A stretch of 64,000 nucleotides of DNA from UBA9655 sp964597045 (GTDB taxonomy: Bacteria > Pseudomonadota > Alphaproteobacteria > UBA9655): assembly GCA_964597045.1 (NCBI GenBank), contig CAZQWE010000008.1:1-64000 (forward strand). Direction: 5' to 3'. Of the stretch, positions 44,198-52,682 are shown piece by piece. Each line of letters begins with the position of its first letter. Within the stretch, counting starts at the first letter, position 1. The notes beneath the pieces were generated by a model. The model had not been told where the DNA came from. It did no database searches and saw only the letters and a list, made by a program, of their open reading frames with translations. The translations under genes were made by a program, and so were the position numbers.

Positions 44198-45087
44198 TTA
44201 TTTAATTGAGAATCTCGTGCATTTTTTAAGCGCTTGAAATCATCTCCCGCATGGTACGAAGATCGGGTGAGGGGAGAAGCTGAGACCATGAGGAAACCCT
44301 TACCCCTGGCCATTCGGGCGTAATCCTCAAATTCATCAGGTGTTACAAAGCGATCTACTATGTGATGTTTTGGGGTTGGTTGCAAATACTGACCAATAGT
44401 CATAAAGTCCACAGACGCTGCCCTTAAATCATCCATAACTTGATAGACCTCGGTTTTGCTTTCACCAAGGCCTACCATAATACCGGATTTTGTGAAGATG
44501 GAGGGGTCTAGGTCTTTCACGGTTTGTAAGAGATGTAGTGAATGGAAATACCTTGCTCCTGGGCGAACTTCTGAGTAAAGACGGGGAACAGTTTCTAGGT
44601 TGTGGTTGTAGACATCAGGGCGAGCTTTCACAACGATTTCAATAGCACCTGGTTTTCTGAGAAAATCAGGAGTTAAGACTTCAATCGTCGTCCCTGGCGC
44701 ACGTTTGCGGATGGCTTGAATCGTTTGGGCAAAATGTTCTGCCCCACCATCTTCAAGATCATCACGGTCAACGGACGTTACAACAACATGGTGAAGGCTC
44801 ATCTGGGCGACAGCCTCTCCAACTCTTTCTGGTTCATGAGGATCAAGGAGATCAGGACGTCCTGTTGCAATATTACAGAACCGGCAAGAGCGTGTACAAA
44901 CACTACCCAAGATCATAACAGTTGCATGCTTCTTCGCCCAGCATTCCCCAATATTTGGGCATGCAGCTTCCTCACAAACGGTGTTCAGCTTTTGAGCGCG
45001 CATAAGATCACGCGTCTCCTGATACTCTTTGGAAACAGGAGCTTTCACACGGATCCAATCGGGTTTTTTGAGCTTTTGTGCTGTCAA
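44194..45087 (-). CDS. lipA: Lipoyl synthase
   Basis: A radical-SAM enzyme that inserts sulfur into octanoyl groups on carrier domains. The N-terminal cluster motif is CEEAACPNIGECW and the radical-SAM motif CTRSCRFCN. The family-typical KKPDWIRVKAPVSKEY begins a few residues from the chosen start. I prefer TTG 45087 (GAGG upstream, 297 residues). The frame is also open to 45138 (314 residues), which would overlap lpdA by 44 bases. It is the second gene of the lpdA-lipA-COQ10 group. Confidence 0.94.
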   Translation of the reverse strand: MTAQKLKKPDWIRVKAPVSKEYQETRDLMRAQKLNTVCEEAACPNIGECWAKKHATVMILGSVCTRSCRFCNIATGRPDLLDPHEPERVGEAVAQMSLHHVVVTSVDRDDLEDGGAEHFAQTIQAIRKRAPGTTIEVLTPDFLRKPGAIEIVVKARPDVYNHNLETVPRLYSEVRPGARYFHSLHLLQTVKDLDPSIFTKSGIMVGLGESKTEVYQVMDDLRAASVDFMTIGQYLQPTPKHHIVDRFVTPDEFEDYARMARGKGFLMVSASPLTRSSYHAGDDFKRLKNARDSQLNK

Positions 45088-45094
45088 TTTGTCC

Positions 45095-46480
45095 TCATAT
45101 ATGAATGACCCTTCCAAAAGCGTCCAGGACCGACTCATGCATCATTTCAGATAAAGTGGGATGGGGGAAGATGGTTTGCATAATCTCTTCCTCTGTGGCT
45201 TCAAGAGTCTTTGCAAGGCAGAATCCCTGGATGAGTTCTGTGACTTCAGCTCCAATCATATGTGCCCCTAAAAGTTCGCCAGTCTTCCCGTCAAAGATCG
45301 TCTTAACAAGACCTTCTGGTTCACCCATAGCAATTGCTTTGCCATTTCCAATATAGGGGAACTTGCCAATCTTGAGCTCATATTTACCTGAGGCTCTTGC
45401 AGCATCCTCAGTAAGTCCAATGCTTGCTATTTGGGGGTAACTGTAGGTGCAACCCGGAATATTTGTTTTCTTCATAGGATGCGCTGATTTTAGTCCCTTG
45501 ATTTTCTCAACGCAGAGAACACCTTCATGGCTAGCCTTATGAGCAAGCCAAGGCCCACCTGAGACGTCCCCTATGGCATAGATGCCGGGTTCATTTGTCT
45601 CACACCATTCATTAGTTACAATATGACCTTTTTCAACTTTAACTTTGGTTTTCTCAAGGCCCAGGTTTTCCGTATTCCCGACGATACCAACAGCAAGAAT
45701 AACACGATCAACCGTGATCTCACCTTTTTCCATCACGGCGATAACGGAATCCTTATTCTTTTTCAATGACTTAACTGTCGTGCTTGTGTGTATATTAATC
45801 CCTTGTTTTTCAAAGGATTTGCGTGCAAAAGCGGATATATCTTTATCTTCAACGGGTAAGATTTGATCCAGGACTTCCACAATCGTGACCTCTGCTCCCA
45901 TAAGGCGGTAGAAGCTGGCAAACTCAACCCCAATTGCACCTGAGCCAATCACAAGGAGAGATTTGGGAAGCGATTCGGGAACCATAGCTTCCTTATATGT
46001 CCAAACAAGCTTTCCATCGGCTTCAAGTCCTGGAAGGTTCCGAGCTCTCGCTCCCGTAGCTAGAATCAAGTGTTTAGCTTTTATGGATGTTTTTTCATCA
46101 ACAAGGATCTCAGTCTCCGAACCCACTTTCCCCTTAATCTGAGCCATTCCCTTAATAACTGTAACCTTATTTTTCTTCATCAAATGATTCACCCCATTTG
46201 AGAGTTGTTCAGCAACTTTACGGGAACGCTCAATAATTTTTTTAAAATCAAAGGAAACCTTCTCAGCCTTAAAACCATAGGCATCCAAGGAATGGAGGAG
46301 ATGATTAATTTCTGATGTGCGAAGAAGGGCTTTTGTTGGGATACATCCCCAATTCAAGCAAATCCCGCCCATTTTGTCTTTCTCAATCACAGCAGTCTTG
46401 TAACCAAGTTGACTTGCACGGATAGCCGTGACATATCCGCCTGGCCCACCACCAAGGATTACAACGTCATAATCTGCCAT
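45095..46480 (-). CDS. lpdA: Dihydrolipoyl dehydrogenase
   Basis: A 461-residue FAD enzyme, the E3 of 2-oxoacid dehydrogenase complexes. The FAD motif is VVILGGGPGGYVTAIRA, the redox-active disulfide is GGICLNWGCIPTK, NAD binding is LLVIGSGAIGVEFASF and the C-terminal active site is HPHPT-like (FPHPTLSEMMHE). Length is typical. First gene of the transcript with lipA, so E3 production is tied to lipoylation. The E1 and E2 genes are not in the window. Confidence 0.96.
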   Translation of the reverse strand: MADYDVVILGGGPGGYVTAIRASQLGYKTAVIEKDKMGGICLNWGCIPTKALLRTSEINHLLHSLDAYGFKAEKVSFDFKKIIERSRKVAEQLSNGVNHLMKKNKVTVIKGMAQIKGKVGSETEILVDEKTSIKAKHLILATGARARNLPGLEADGKLVWTYKEAMVPESLPKSLLVIGSGAIGVEFASFYRLMGAEVTIVEVLDQILPVEDKDISAFARKSFEKQGINIHTSTTVKSLKKNKDSVIAVMEKGEITVDRVILAVGIVGNTENLGLEKTKVKVEKGHIVTNEWCETNEPGIYAIGDVSGGPWLAHKASHEGVLCVEKIKGLKSAHPMKKTNIPGCTYSYPQIASIGLTEDAARASGKYELKIGKFPYIGNGKAIAMGEPEGLVKTIFDGKTGELLGAHMIGAEVTELIQGFCLAKTLEATEEEIMQTIFPHPTLSEMMHESVLDAFGRVIHI

Positions 46481-46533
46481 TTGATTCCCCTCTTAGTTAC
46501 ACAAACCGAGTATCCACAGACTTATTACCATCT

Positions 46534-46591
46534 ATTGATCTTCGGATCAATAAAACCTAAAGATTTCCCTTCGGAAAATCAAGGTTTTATT
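46534..46591. other. Two tandem TTCG-capped hairpins between divergent genes
   Basis: The first is ATTGATC-TTCG-GATCAAT (46534-46551). The second has outer arms AATAAAACCT (46549-46558) and AGGTTTTATT (46582-46591) around an inner GATTT stem with a CTTCGG cap. No T-run adjoins, so they may be RNA leader or protection elements rather than terminators. Confidence 0.5.
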
Positions 46592-46688
46592 GTCCAAAGA
46601 TGACAGAGAGAGTGGAGAGTAAAAGCATAACAATCGATATCCACTGACTTTTTCTTCCTTTTTACAAAAGATACTTTATAATGTCCCC

Positions 46689-47384
46689 ATGACAATAAAT
46701 AAGTCGCATATATTATTGGTTGATGATGATGAACGTTTACGTGATTTATTGCGTAAGTTTCTCGTTGAGAATGGTTTCTTTGTTTCCACGGCAAGGGATG
46801 CCAAGCACGCTCGCGAGCTCATGAACCTATTCATCTTTGACCTTATGATTCTGGATGTCATGATGCCCGATGAAGACGGCTTTGCGCTTGCGGAAAGTAT
46901 TAAGAAAGGATCAGCTCGACTTAAGGATACACCTATTTTATTTCTTACAGCTATGGGTGAAACGGAAGACCGAATTACAGGACTAAGCCATGGTGCTGAT
47001 GATTATCTCTCAAAGCCTTTTGATCCACGAGAGCTTCTTTTGCGCTTGCAAGCTATTCTCAAGAGAAGTAAAAAAATGAATGGCAATCCTAAGCTTTTGA
47101 TGGGACAAGTAAGTTTTGATTTGCAATCAAATCGCCTTGAAAGGCAAGGAACACCCATATCTCTCACAACCGTTGAAAGTAGCCTTTTAAAGATATTCTC
47201 CCGCCATAGAGGGAAAGCCTTAACGAGAGAGGATCTTGTAACTGAATATGAAGGAGAGTTAAATCCTCGAACAGTTGATGTGCAAATGACTCGTCTTAGA
47301 CGAAAAATAGAAGATGATCCTAAAATCCCGCGGTATCTCCAAACCGTTCGCGGGAAAGGATACATACTGATACCAGACCCATGA
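46689..47384 (+). CDS. OmpR-family response regulator
   Basis: A 231-residue regulator. Receiver residues are D12-D14 (LLVDDDERLRD), phosphoacceptor D56 (ILDVMMPDEDG), T in FLTAMG and K in LSKPFD. The C-terminal winged helix has LTTVESSLLKIFSRHRGKALTRE and ends VRGKGYILIPD. It is coupled to the histidine kinase gene by a 4-base overlap, so the two form a two-component system. The signal and targets are not evident. Confidence 0.94.
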   Translation: MTINKSHILLVDDDERLRDLLRKFLVENGFFVSTARDAKHARELMNLFIFDLMILDVMMPDEDGFALAESIKKGSARLKDTPILFLTAMGETEDRITGLSHGADDYLSKPFDPRELLLRLQAILKRSKKMNGNPKLLMGQVSFDLQSNRLERQGTPISLTTVESSLLKIFSRHRGKALTREDLVTEYEGELNPRTVDVQMTRLRRKIEDDPKIPRYLQTVRGKGYILIPDP

Positions 47385-48700
47385 ATTACTTTATAAAACA
47401 CCCCTTTAAGGCTTTAAAAATAGTCCTCCCAAAAAGTATGTTTGGCAGGTCTTTGCTTATTCTTGTTGCACCTCTTTTGTTGTTAGAGACAATTTCGGCT
47501 TACGTTTATTTTGGAAACCATTGGGAAAAGGTGACGAAGGCTCTGGCTAATAATATCGCTGGAGAGGTTGCTACTGTCATTTCTCTTTATAATAAATCTC
47601 CAAAAGATGAGAAATTCTTTAATTATTTGGCAGGCAATAACCTTAAACTGCGGACTGAGTTTGTTCCTCGCGCTATTATTTTCTCTCCTATTCCTAAAGA
47701 GCTCAGGGACGGTTTTCTCAACGAAGCATTTAAAAAGCACATCTTTACTCCGTACACCTTTGATATTCGCGGGAAAGAGATCATTATTGAAACCAAGGTA
47801 GATGGCGGTGTCTTAGAGTTTACAACACCCGTTAAGCGCTTATATGACAAATCATTTTATCTTTTTATTATGTGGGTGGCAGGAACATCGGCGGTCTTTT
47901 TGCTGATTGCTGCACTTTTTATGCATAACCAAGTAAAGCCTTTGAGACGTCTTGCAATTGCAGCCGACCGGTTTGGTAAGGGCCGTTCATTCCCTCGTTT
48001 TAAACCAGAAGGAGCCATTGAAATCCGGAAGGTGGCTCAAGCTTTTCTTGACATGAGGGGACGACTCCACCGTCAGTTAACTCAAAGAACGGAAATGCTA
48101 GCAGGTGTCTCTCATGATTTAAGAACACCATTGACACGCATGCAACTTCAACTCGCTATGATGAAACCGACACCGGAGACTGAAGGTCTTCAAAAAGATG
48201 TGGAAGAAATGAATAATATGCTTGAGGGGTATCTGACTTTTGCAAGAGGTGAGGGGCATGAAGAGTCAAAAGATACGGATATGGATCTTCTTCTTCAGGA
48301 TGTTATTGAGGGTCGAGCTATGCCTGAAAAGAAAGTTCATTATGAATCGGGAGAGCTTCCCATTCTTTCTGTAAAACCACAAGCCTTGAAGCGGTGTTTG
48401 ATGAATCTTATCAATAATGCGACAAGATATGGGAAGGAAGTGTGGGTGAATGCATTCTCAGACAATGATCACTTTATCATTGGGATTGAGGATAATGGAC
48501 CTGGTATCCCTGAAGATAAGGTCGGGGATGTTTTTAAACCATTTTATCGTTTAGACCCTTCACGTAATCAAACGACAGGAGGGGTAGGGCTTGGCTTGAC
48601 GATTGCGCGTGACATTGCCCAAAGTCATGGGGGTGAGATTAAGCTATTAAAGTCAGAAGTTCATGGTGGGCTGAGGGTTAGCTTAGTGCTTCCATATTAA
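47381..48700 (+). CDS. EnvZ-like sensor histidine kinase
   Basis: A 439-residue membrane kinase. TM1 is about residues 24-44, then a periplasmic domain, then TM2 about residues 158-182. A HAMP linker follows, the H box GVSHDLRTPL (H245), the N box NLINNATRYG, the G1 box DNGPGIPEDKVGD and the G2 box GGVGLGLTIARDI. It fits an EnvZ-type partner of the upstream OmpR-like regulator. The periplasmic part is short, about 110 residues. Confidence 0.93.
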   Translation: MNYFIKHPFKALKIVLPKSMFGRSLLILVAPLLLLETISAYVYFGNHWEKVTKALANNIAGEVATVISLYNKSPKDEKFFNYLAGNNLKLRTEFVPRAIIFSPIPKELRDGFLNEAFKKHIFTPYTFDIRGKEIIIETKVDGGVLEFTTPVKRLYDKSFYLFIMWVAGTSAVFLLIAALFMHNQVKPLRRLAIAADRFGKGRSFPRFKPEGAIEIRKVAQAFLDMRGRLHRQLTQRTEMLAGVSHDLRTPLTRMQLQLAMMKPTPETEGLQKDVEEMNNMLEGYLTFARGEGHEESKDTDMDLLLQDVIEGRAMPEKKVHYESGELPILSVKPQALKRCLMNLINNATRYGKEVWVNAFSDNDHFIIGIEDNGPGIPEDKVGDVFKPFYRLDPSRNQTTGGVGLGLTIARDIAQSHGGEIKLLKSEVHGGLRVSLVLPY

Positions 48701-48786
48701 AGGCTTTTGATTTCACTAAATCCTTGACTTCCTGTTAAAATTCATTATTTATTCAAGAGTTGTCACTGGAAGAAAAGGAGGACGCC

Positions 48787-48856
48787 ATGAAAAAATATAT
48801 GCAAACTGCTTATTATGCTTCTCCTTATTGGTGTTGGCGGAATAGCTATTATTTGA
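48787..48856 (+). pseudogene. Tiny hydrophobic ORF, apparently frameshifted
   Basis: A very strong Shine-Dalgarno (AAGGAGG, 48775-48781) sits five bases before ATG 48787. Read straight, the frame gives 48 codons with a poor, Y/W-rich composition ending at 48933. Shifted by one base at the run of six A right after ATG, it gives a tight hydrophobic peptide (KLLIMLLLIGVGGIAII) ending at TGA 48854-48856. It could be a decayed small membrane peptide, an Ibs-like toxin or a programmed frameshift. The evidence is only the Shine-Dalgarno and hydrophobicity. Confidence 0.35.
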
Positions 48857-48898
48857 ACCTAAATTTATTCCAACACCAATTACGAAAGAGAGAAAACC

Positions 48899-49846
48899 AT
48901 GACACGTTTAACACAGTTAAAACAACATCTTAAAGCAGCTGCTTTTACACTCAGCTTAATTATACCTACAGTTTCACATGCCGATAAAACAATAGCCATT
49001 ACGCAGATAGTGGATCACCCGTCGTTAAATCAAATCCGTGAAGGGATAATTGAGGGACTGGCGAGTAAAGGATATGTTGAAGGAAAGAACTTAAAGGTAA
49101 TATACGAAAATGCCCAAGGAAATACTTCTATAGCTGCACAGATAGCTCAGAAGTTTGCTGGAATGAATCCAGATGTGATCATACCCATTTCAACGCCTTC
49201 TGCTCAATCAGTAGTTAAAAACACAAAAACTATCCCTGTGATATTTGCTGGAATTACTGATCCAGTGGATGCCAAGGTGGTCACCTCCTTAGAGCGTCCA
49301 GGGGGGAATGTGTCTGGTGTTGCAGATATTCCTCCTCTGAAAGAGCAAGTGGAATTTATGGAAACTTGTGTTTCTCATTTAAAGACAGTAGGTGTGATCT
49401 ATAATCCAGGTGAAGCCAATAGTGTTTCTTTTTTTGAGCAATTAAAACCTATATTGAAACAAAAAAATATTAAGCTTATTACAGCTGCAGCTCCTAAATC
49501 TTCTGACGTTAAAGCAGCTGCCACTAGTATAATCGGTAAGGTAGATGCTATTTTTGTTGGGAACGATAACACGGTAATTTCAGGAATTGCATCCCTTATT
49601 CAAGCTTGTTTGGAAGCCAACAAACCCCTCTTTGTAAGTGATCCAGATTCTGTCGAACGGGGGGCCTATGCGGCCTATGCTTATGATCAGAAGGAGATGG
49701 GGCGACAAACAGGTGAAATGGTCGCTGAAGTTCTGGAGGGAAAAAATCCGGGGGATATACCCGTTGAACGTCCCCATGGTTTAAAGCGAATCATCAATCC
49801 AAAGGTTGCAGAAAAATTAAGATTAACATGTGGAATTGTGGAGTAA
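48899..49846 (+). CDS. ABC transporter substrate-binding protein, TrpX-like
   Basis: A 315-residue periplasmic binding protein of the ABC_sub_bind family, which serves aromatic amino acid or similar uptake. The signal peptide is residues 1-28 (ending VSHA). Family marks are IAITQIVDHPSLNQIREGI, then IAQKFAGMNPDVIIPISTPSAQ and TIPVIFAGITDPVDAKVV. The following paralogue starts inside its last codons. No ABC permease or ATPase gene is present next to the pair. Confidence 0.9.
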   Translation: MTRLTQLKQHLKAAAFTLSLIIPTVSHADKTIAITQIVDHPSLNQIREGIIEGLASKGYVEGKNLKVIYENAQGNTSIAAQIAQKFAGMNPDVIIPISTPSAQSVVKNTKTIPVIFAGITDPVDAKVVTSLERPGGNVSGVADIPPLKEQVEFMETCVSHLKTVGVIYNPGEANSVSFFEQLKPILKQKNIKLITAAAPKSSDVKAAATSIIGKVDAIFVGNDNTVISGIASLIQACLEANKPLFVSDPDSVERGAYAAYAYDQKEMGRQTGEMVAEVLEGKNPGDIPVERPHGLKRIINPKVAEKLRLTCGIVE

Positions 49847-49851
49847 AAGTC

Positions 49852-50796
49852 ATGAGAAACGTTAAAAATTGGGTGGTTTTATTAGGATTAGGCTGGGCCC
49901 TTGAGGCCCATGCTGAAAACACAGTTCAAGTTGCTGTTGGACAAATCGTTGAGCATCAAGCGCTCGATACTTTGAGAATGAGTTTGAAAGAAGGACTTGA
50001 GAAAAAAGGTTTTATGCAAGGGAAGAATTTAACGTGGAGCTATGAAAACGCTCAAGGCAGTGCAGCAACAGCTGCACAAATAGCACAAAAATTTATAAGC
50101 CAAGAGCCGACAGTTATTGTTACGCTTTCGACACCAATGACCCAAGCGGTGGCAACCGCAACGACCAAGATCCCCATCGTTTTTGGAGCAGTGACTGATC
50201 CTGAATCAGCAAAGCTCACAAGCCAAAAAAATGTCACGGGTTTAACGGATTTTGTCCCACCTGAAAAACAAATTGAGCTTGTGAAGGCCATTCTTCCCAA
50301 TGTCAAAACAATTGGTCTAATTTACAATTCAGGTGAGGTGAATTCACAAAAACAAGTCGAAGACATTCAGAAATACTGTGAAAAAAATGGACTGCGTGTT
50401 GAAATTGCAGCAGTTACAAAAAGTAATGATGTGCCAATTGTTGCAAGGACATTGATTGGAAAAGTTGATGCCATCCTCTTGCCCACAGACAATACGGTTA
50501 TTTCCTCATTAGAGGCGATTGTAAAGATAGCCATAACTCATAACATTCCTGTTTTTGGAAGTGATGTAGATATTGTTCGACGTGGGGCAGTTGCAGCTTA
50601 TGGTGTTGATTGGAGAGCGTCAGGCGAAGCAATGGCAGATATTGTAAGTCAAATTCTGAACGGTACATCAGTTAAGAAGATCCCCATTCAAAATCCAAAT
50701 AATCTCGTTCTTCATATAAATATGGACGCTGCAAAAAGGATGAATGTAGGTATATCTGAGGATTTAAAGAAAAAAGCTAATTTTATTTATGAATAG
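49852..50796 (+). CDS. Second ABC substrate-binding protein, TrpX-like
   Basis: A 314-residue paralogue of the preceding protein. The signal peptide MRNVKNWVVLLGLGWALEAHA is followed by VAVGQIVEHQALDTLRMSL, IAQKFISQEPTVIVTLSTP and KIPIVFGAVTDPESAKL, aligning well with its neighbour. ATG 49852 has GGAG upstream; the frame opens further to 49828. The two probably arose by tandem duplication. The 3' end overlaps the convergent hypothetical gene by 14 bases. Confidence 0.9.
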   Translation: MRNVKNWVVLLGLGWALEAHAENTVQVAVGQIVEHQALDTLRMSLKEGLEKKGFMQGKNLTWSYENAQGSAATAAQIAQKFISQEPTVIVTLSTPMTQAVATATTKIPIVFGAVTDPESAKLTSQKNVTGLTDFVPPEKQIELVKAILPNVKTIGLIYNSGEVNSQKQVEDIQKYCEKNGLRVEIAAVTKSNDVPIVARTLIGKVDAILLPTDNTVISSLEAIVKIAITHNIPVFGSDVDIVRRGAVAAYGVDWRASGEAMADIVSQILNGTSVKKIPIQNPNNLVLHINMDAAKRMNVGISEDLKKKANFIYE

Positions 50797-51148
50797 CTGT
50801 GAATCCTGAGGATTCCTCTCTTTCTAGAATTTCTCCAATAAATTCGAAACAGCTCATATCATTAGTGCTATCTGAGTTAAAGATTTGATCTTCTATGAGA
50901 GTTGTATTTCCTTCATAACGACGACGTTTTCTCACGAATTTGGGAGCTGGAAGAAAGCGTAAAGATGATCTTGCCCCACTATCTGGAAATCTATGAGTGG
51001 GTGTTTTTTCCGAACAGGTTGTTATTGAAGAGGTTATTTGAATGGGTAAGCCAAGAACAAAGCGAGAAAAGAGCCCCATGATAACCATGCTCAGTAGAGT
51101 AAAAAGTTTTATTTTAAGTAAGGGTATAGAAAACATTCTAAAGCACAA
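50783..51148 (-). CDS. Hypothetical small protein with N-terminal membrane segment
   Basis: A 121-residue protein with an N-terminal hydrophobic segment (KIKLFTLLSMVIMGLFSRFVLG), which could be a signal or an anchor. The rest has a basic patch (KFVRKRRRYEG) and two or three cysteines. I do not recognise a family. The 14-base overlap with the binding-protein gene and the palindromes upstream make it plausible but unproven as a gene. The first Met or the internal Met 5 could be the start. Confidence 0.5.
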   Translation of the reverse strand: MCFRMFSIPLLKIKLFTLLSMVIMGLFSRFVLGLPIQITSSITTCSEKTPTHRFPDSGARSSLRFLPAPKFVRKRRRYEGNTTLIEDQIFNSDSTNDMSCFEFIGEILEREESSGFTAIHK

Positions 51149-51187
51149 AAATAATATAATACTAAAATAGTAACATACTAAGTAAGA

Positions 51188-51219
51188 TGCAATAATAATG
51201 ATTGCATATCAGATATGCA
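51188..51219. promoter_or_regulatory. Linked palindromes upstream of the small hypothetical gene
   Basis: TGCAAT-AATAATG-ATTGCA overlaps TGCATATC-A-GATATGCA. Two adjoining perfect dyads sharing TGCA suggest a bound regulator or a small structured RNA, but nothing else supports either. Confidence 0.4.
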
Positions 51220-51272
51220 TTTTAGGTATCAGTGTTCGAATTTTAAATGCTTCGGTTTGTGGGAAAGTTTGA

Positions 51273-52613
51273 TCACTCGTTTCTAGCAGCTTTGATTTCT
51301 CGTAGAATCTCTTTGGCCCTTAATTGATTTTCTTTGTCGTTTTTAAGGAAATGAAGACTGCGCTCAGCCTGTTTTTTAGCTTCATCAAAATCTTCTACTT
51401 GAAAAGACATTTCTGCAAGAGAAAGAGCAGCAAGGCCTGTATTACCTGTCTTTCCATAATAAATAGCTAAAAGCCTATAGGTGAAGGGATTGTCAGGTTC
51501 TTCAGTTTTTGCACGCAACAATTCATGATAAGCTTTCTTATGGTCTTGCGAGTTGGGGCTCTCTGTTAAAGCGTGGGCATAATTAATGCGGAGCAATGCG
51601 ATATCAGGTTTAATTTGTACTGCTTTACTATAGGCATTTATAGCTTCCGGCATATTACCTGAGTCAAAAAGAATCTGTCCTTTCAAGTCCCAGAAGAAGG
51701 CATCCTGAGGGTATTCCTTCAAAAGGCTATTAATTTCTCTTAAGGCATCTTCCTCTTGTCCGCTTTGAAGATAGGCAATGGAACGACCATATCTAGCAAG
51801 GAGTGAAGTATCAGAAGGTTTGAGTCGTGTTAGAGTCTTTATGGGAGGTTCGGTAAAAGCCGCAATCTTAACTTGGATGCGTTTGAAATTACTATCAAAA
51901 TCCTCTGGTAGAAGTGAGGCACCATAAGGAGATGTGGTTAAATGGCTTTTAAAGAAGTCGACCCGTTCTGATGTTAAAGGGTGCGTCAACACATAGGGAT
52001 CTACATGTTGATTCATATAGAAATCATCCTTGTGAAGCATTTGCATAAATTCGAGCATTCCTTTAGAGGACCAGCCTAAGGCATCTAAATAGCGTGCGGC
52101 TCCCTGATCTGCTGCACCTTCCTGATCTCTCCTAAATTTAAGAAAACTACGAGCCGCCACATCTTGAGCTCCCATCAATACAGCGGCTCCAGCCTCTGGA
52201 TTAGCAAGACCGACAGCAATACCTCCTAAAACGCCAATGAGGCCTTTAACGAGAGCTTTTTCATATTCATCAATACCTCTAATAACGTGATTCCCAGCAA
52301 GGTGGGCCGTTTCGTGGGCAAATACACCGATCACTTGGGAAGCTGAATTAGCTTTTAAAATCAAGGCTGTATTGACTCCAATGCGACCTCCCCCCATCGC
52401 AAAAGCATTCACTTCCTTTGAATTAACAACATATAAGACGAGTGAATTCGGATTTAAGCCGGCGACTTCAAATATTGGGTTTAGATAAGACTTTAGGACT
52501 TCTTCAATTTCAGCGTCACGAATTAAAGCTCCTTCCTGTATAGAGCTAATGGCATAAAGGTTTTGATTCAAAAATACAAATATTGAAATAAAGATCTGAT
52601 ATATTATTTTCAC
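51273..52613 (-). CDS. M48-family metalloprotease with TPR tail (BepA/YfgC-like)
   Basis: A 446-residue protease. A signal peptide is followed by the HEXXH zinc motif in FAHETAHLAGNHVIRG and a downstream glutamate in QEGAADQGAARYLDALG. The C-terminal half is TPR-like (LLRINYAHAL, TYRLLAIYYGKTG). BepA proteins assist outer membrane assembly and remove misfolded LptD, which is family knowledge. No other assembly genes adjoin it, and it is divergent from the O-antigen-ligase-like gene. Confidence 0.92.
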   Translation of the reverse strand: MKIIYQIFISIFVFLNQNLYAISSIQEGALIRDAEIEEVLKSYLNPIFEVAGLNPNSLVLYVVNSKEVNAFAMGGGRIGVNTALILKANSASQVIGVFAHETAHLAGNHVIRGIDEYEKALVKGLIGVLGGIAVGLANPEAGAAVLMGAQDVAARSFLKFRRDQEGAADQGAARYLDALGWSSKGMLEFMQMLHKDDFYMNQHVDPYVLTHPLTSERVDFFKSHLTTSPYGASLLPEDFDSNFKRIQVKIAAFTEPPIKTLTRLKPSDTSLLARYGRSIAYLQSGQEEDALREINSLLKEYPQDAFFWDLKGQILFDSGNMPEAINAYSKAVQIKPDIALLRINYAHALTESPNSQDHKKAYHELLRAKTEEPDNPFTYRLLAIYYGKTGNTGLAALSLAEMSFQVEDFDEAKKQAERSLHFLKNDKENQLRAKEILREIKAARNE

Positions 52614-52682
52614 TTTTGAGTTGCCTTATACCTATTTAAAACATATACAAAAAGAGAATTTTTCAGAAGAGGTTTGTTTACT

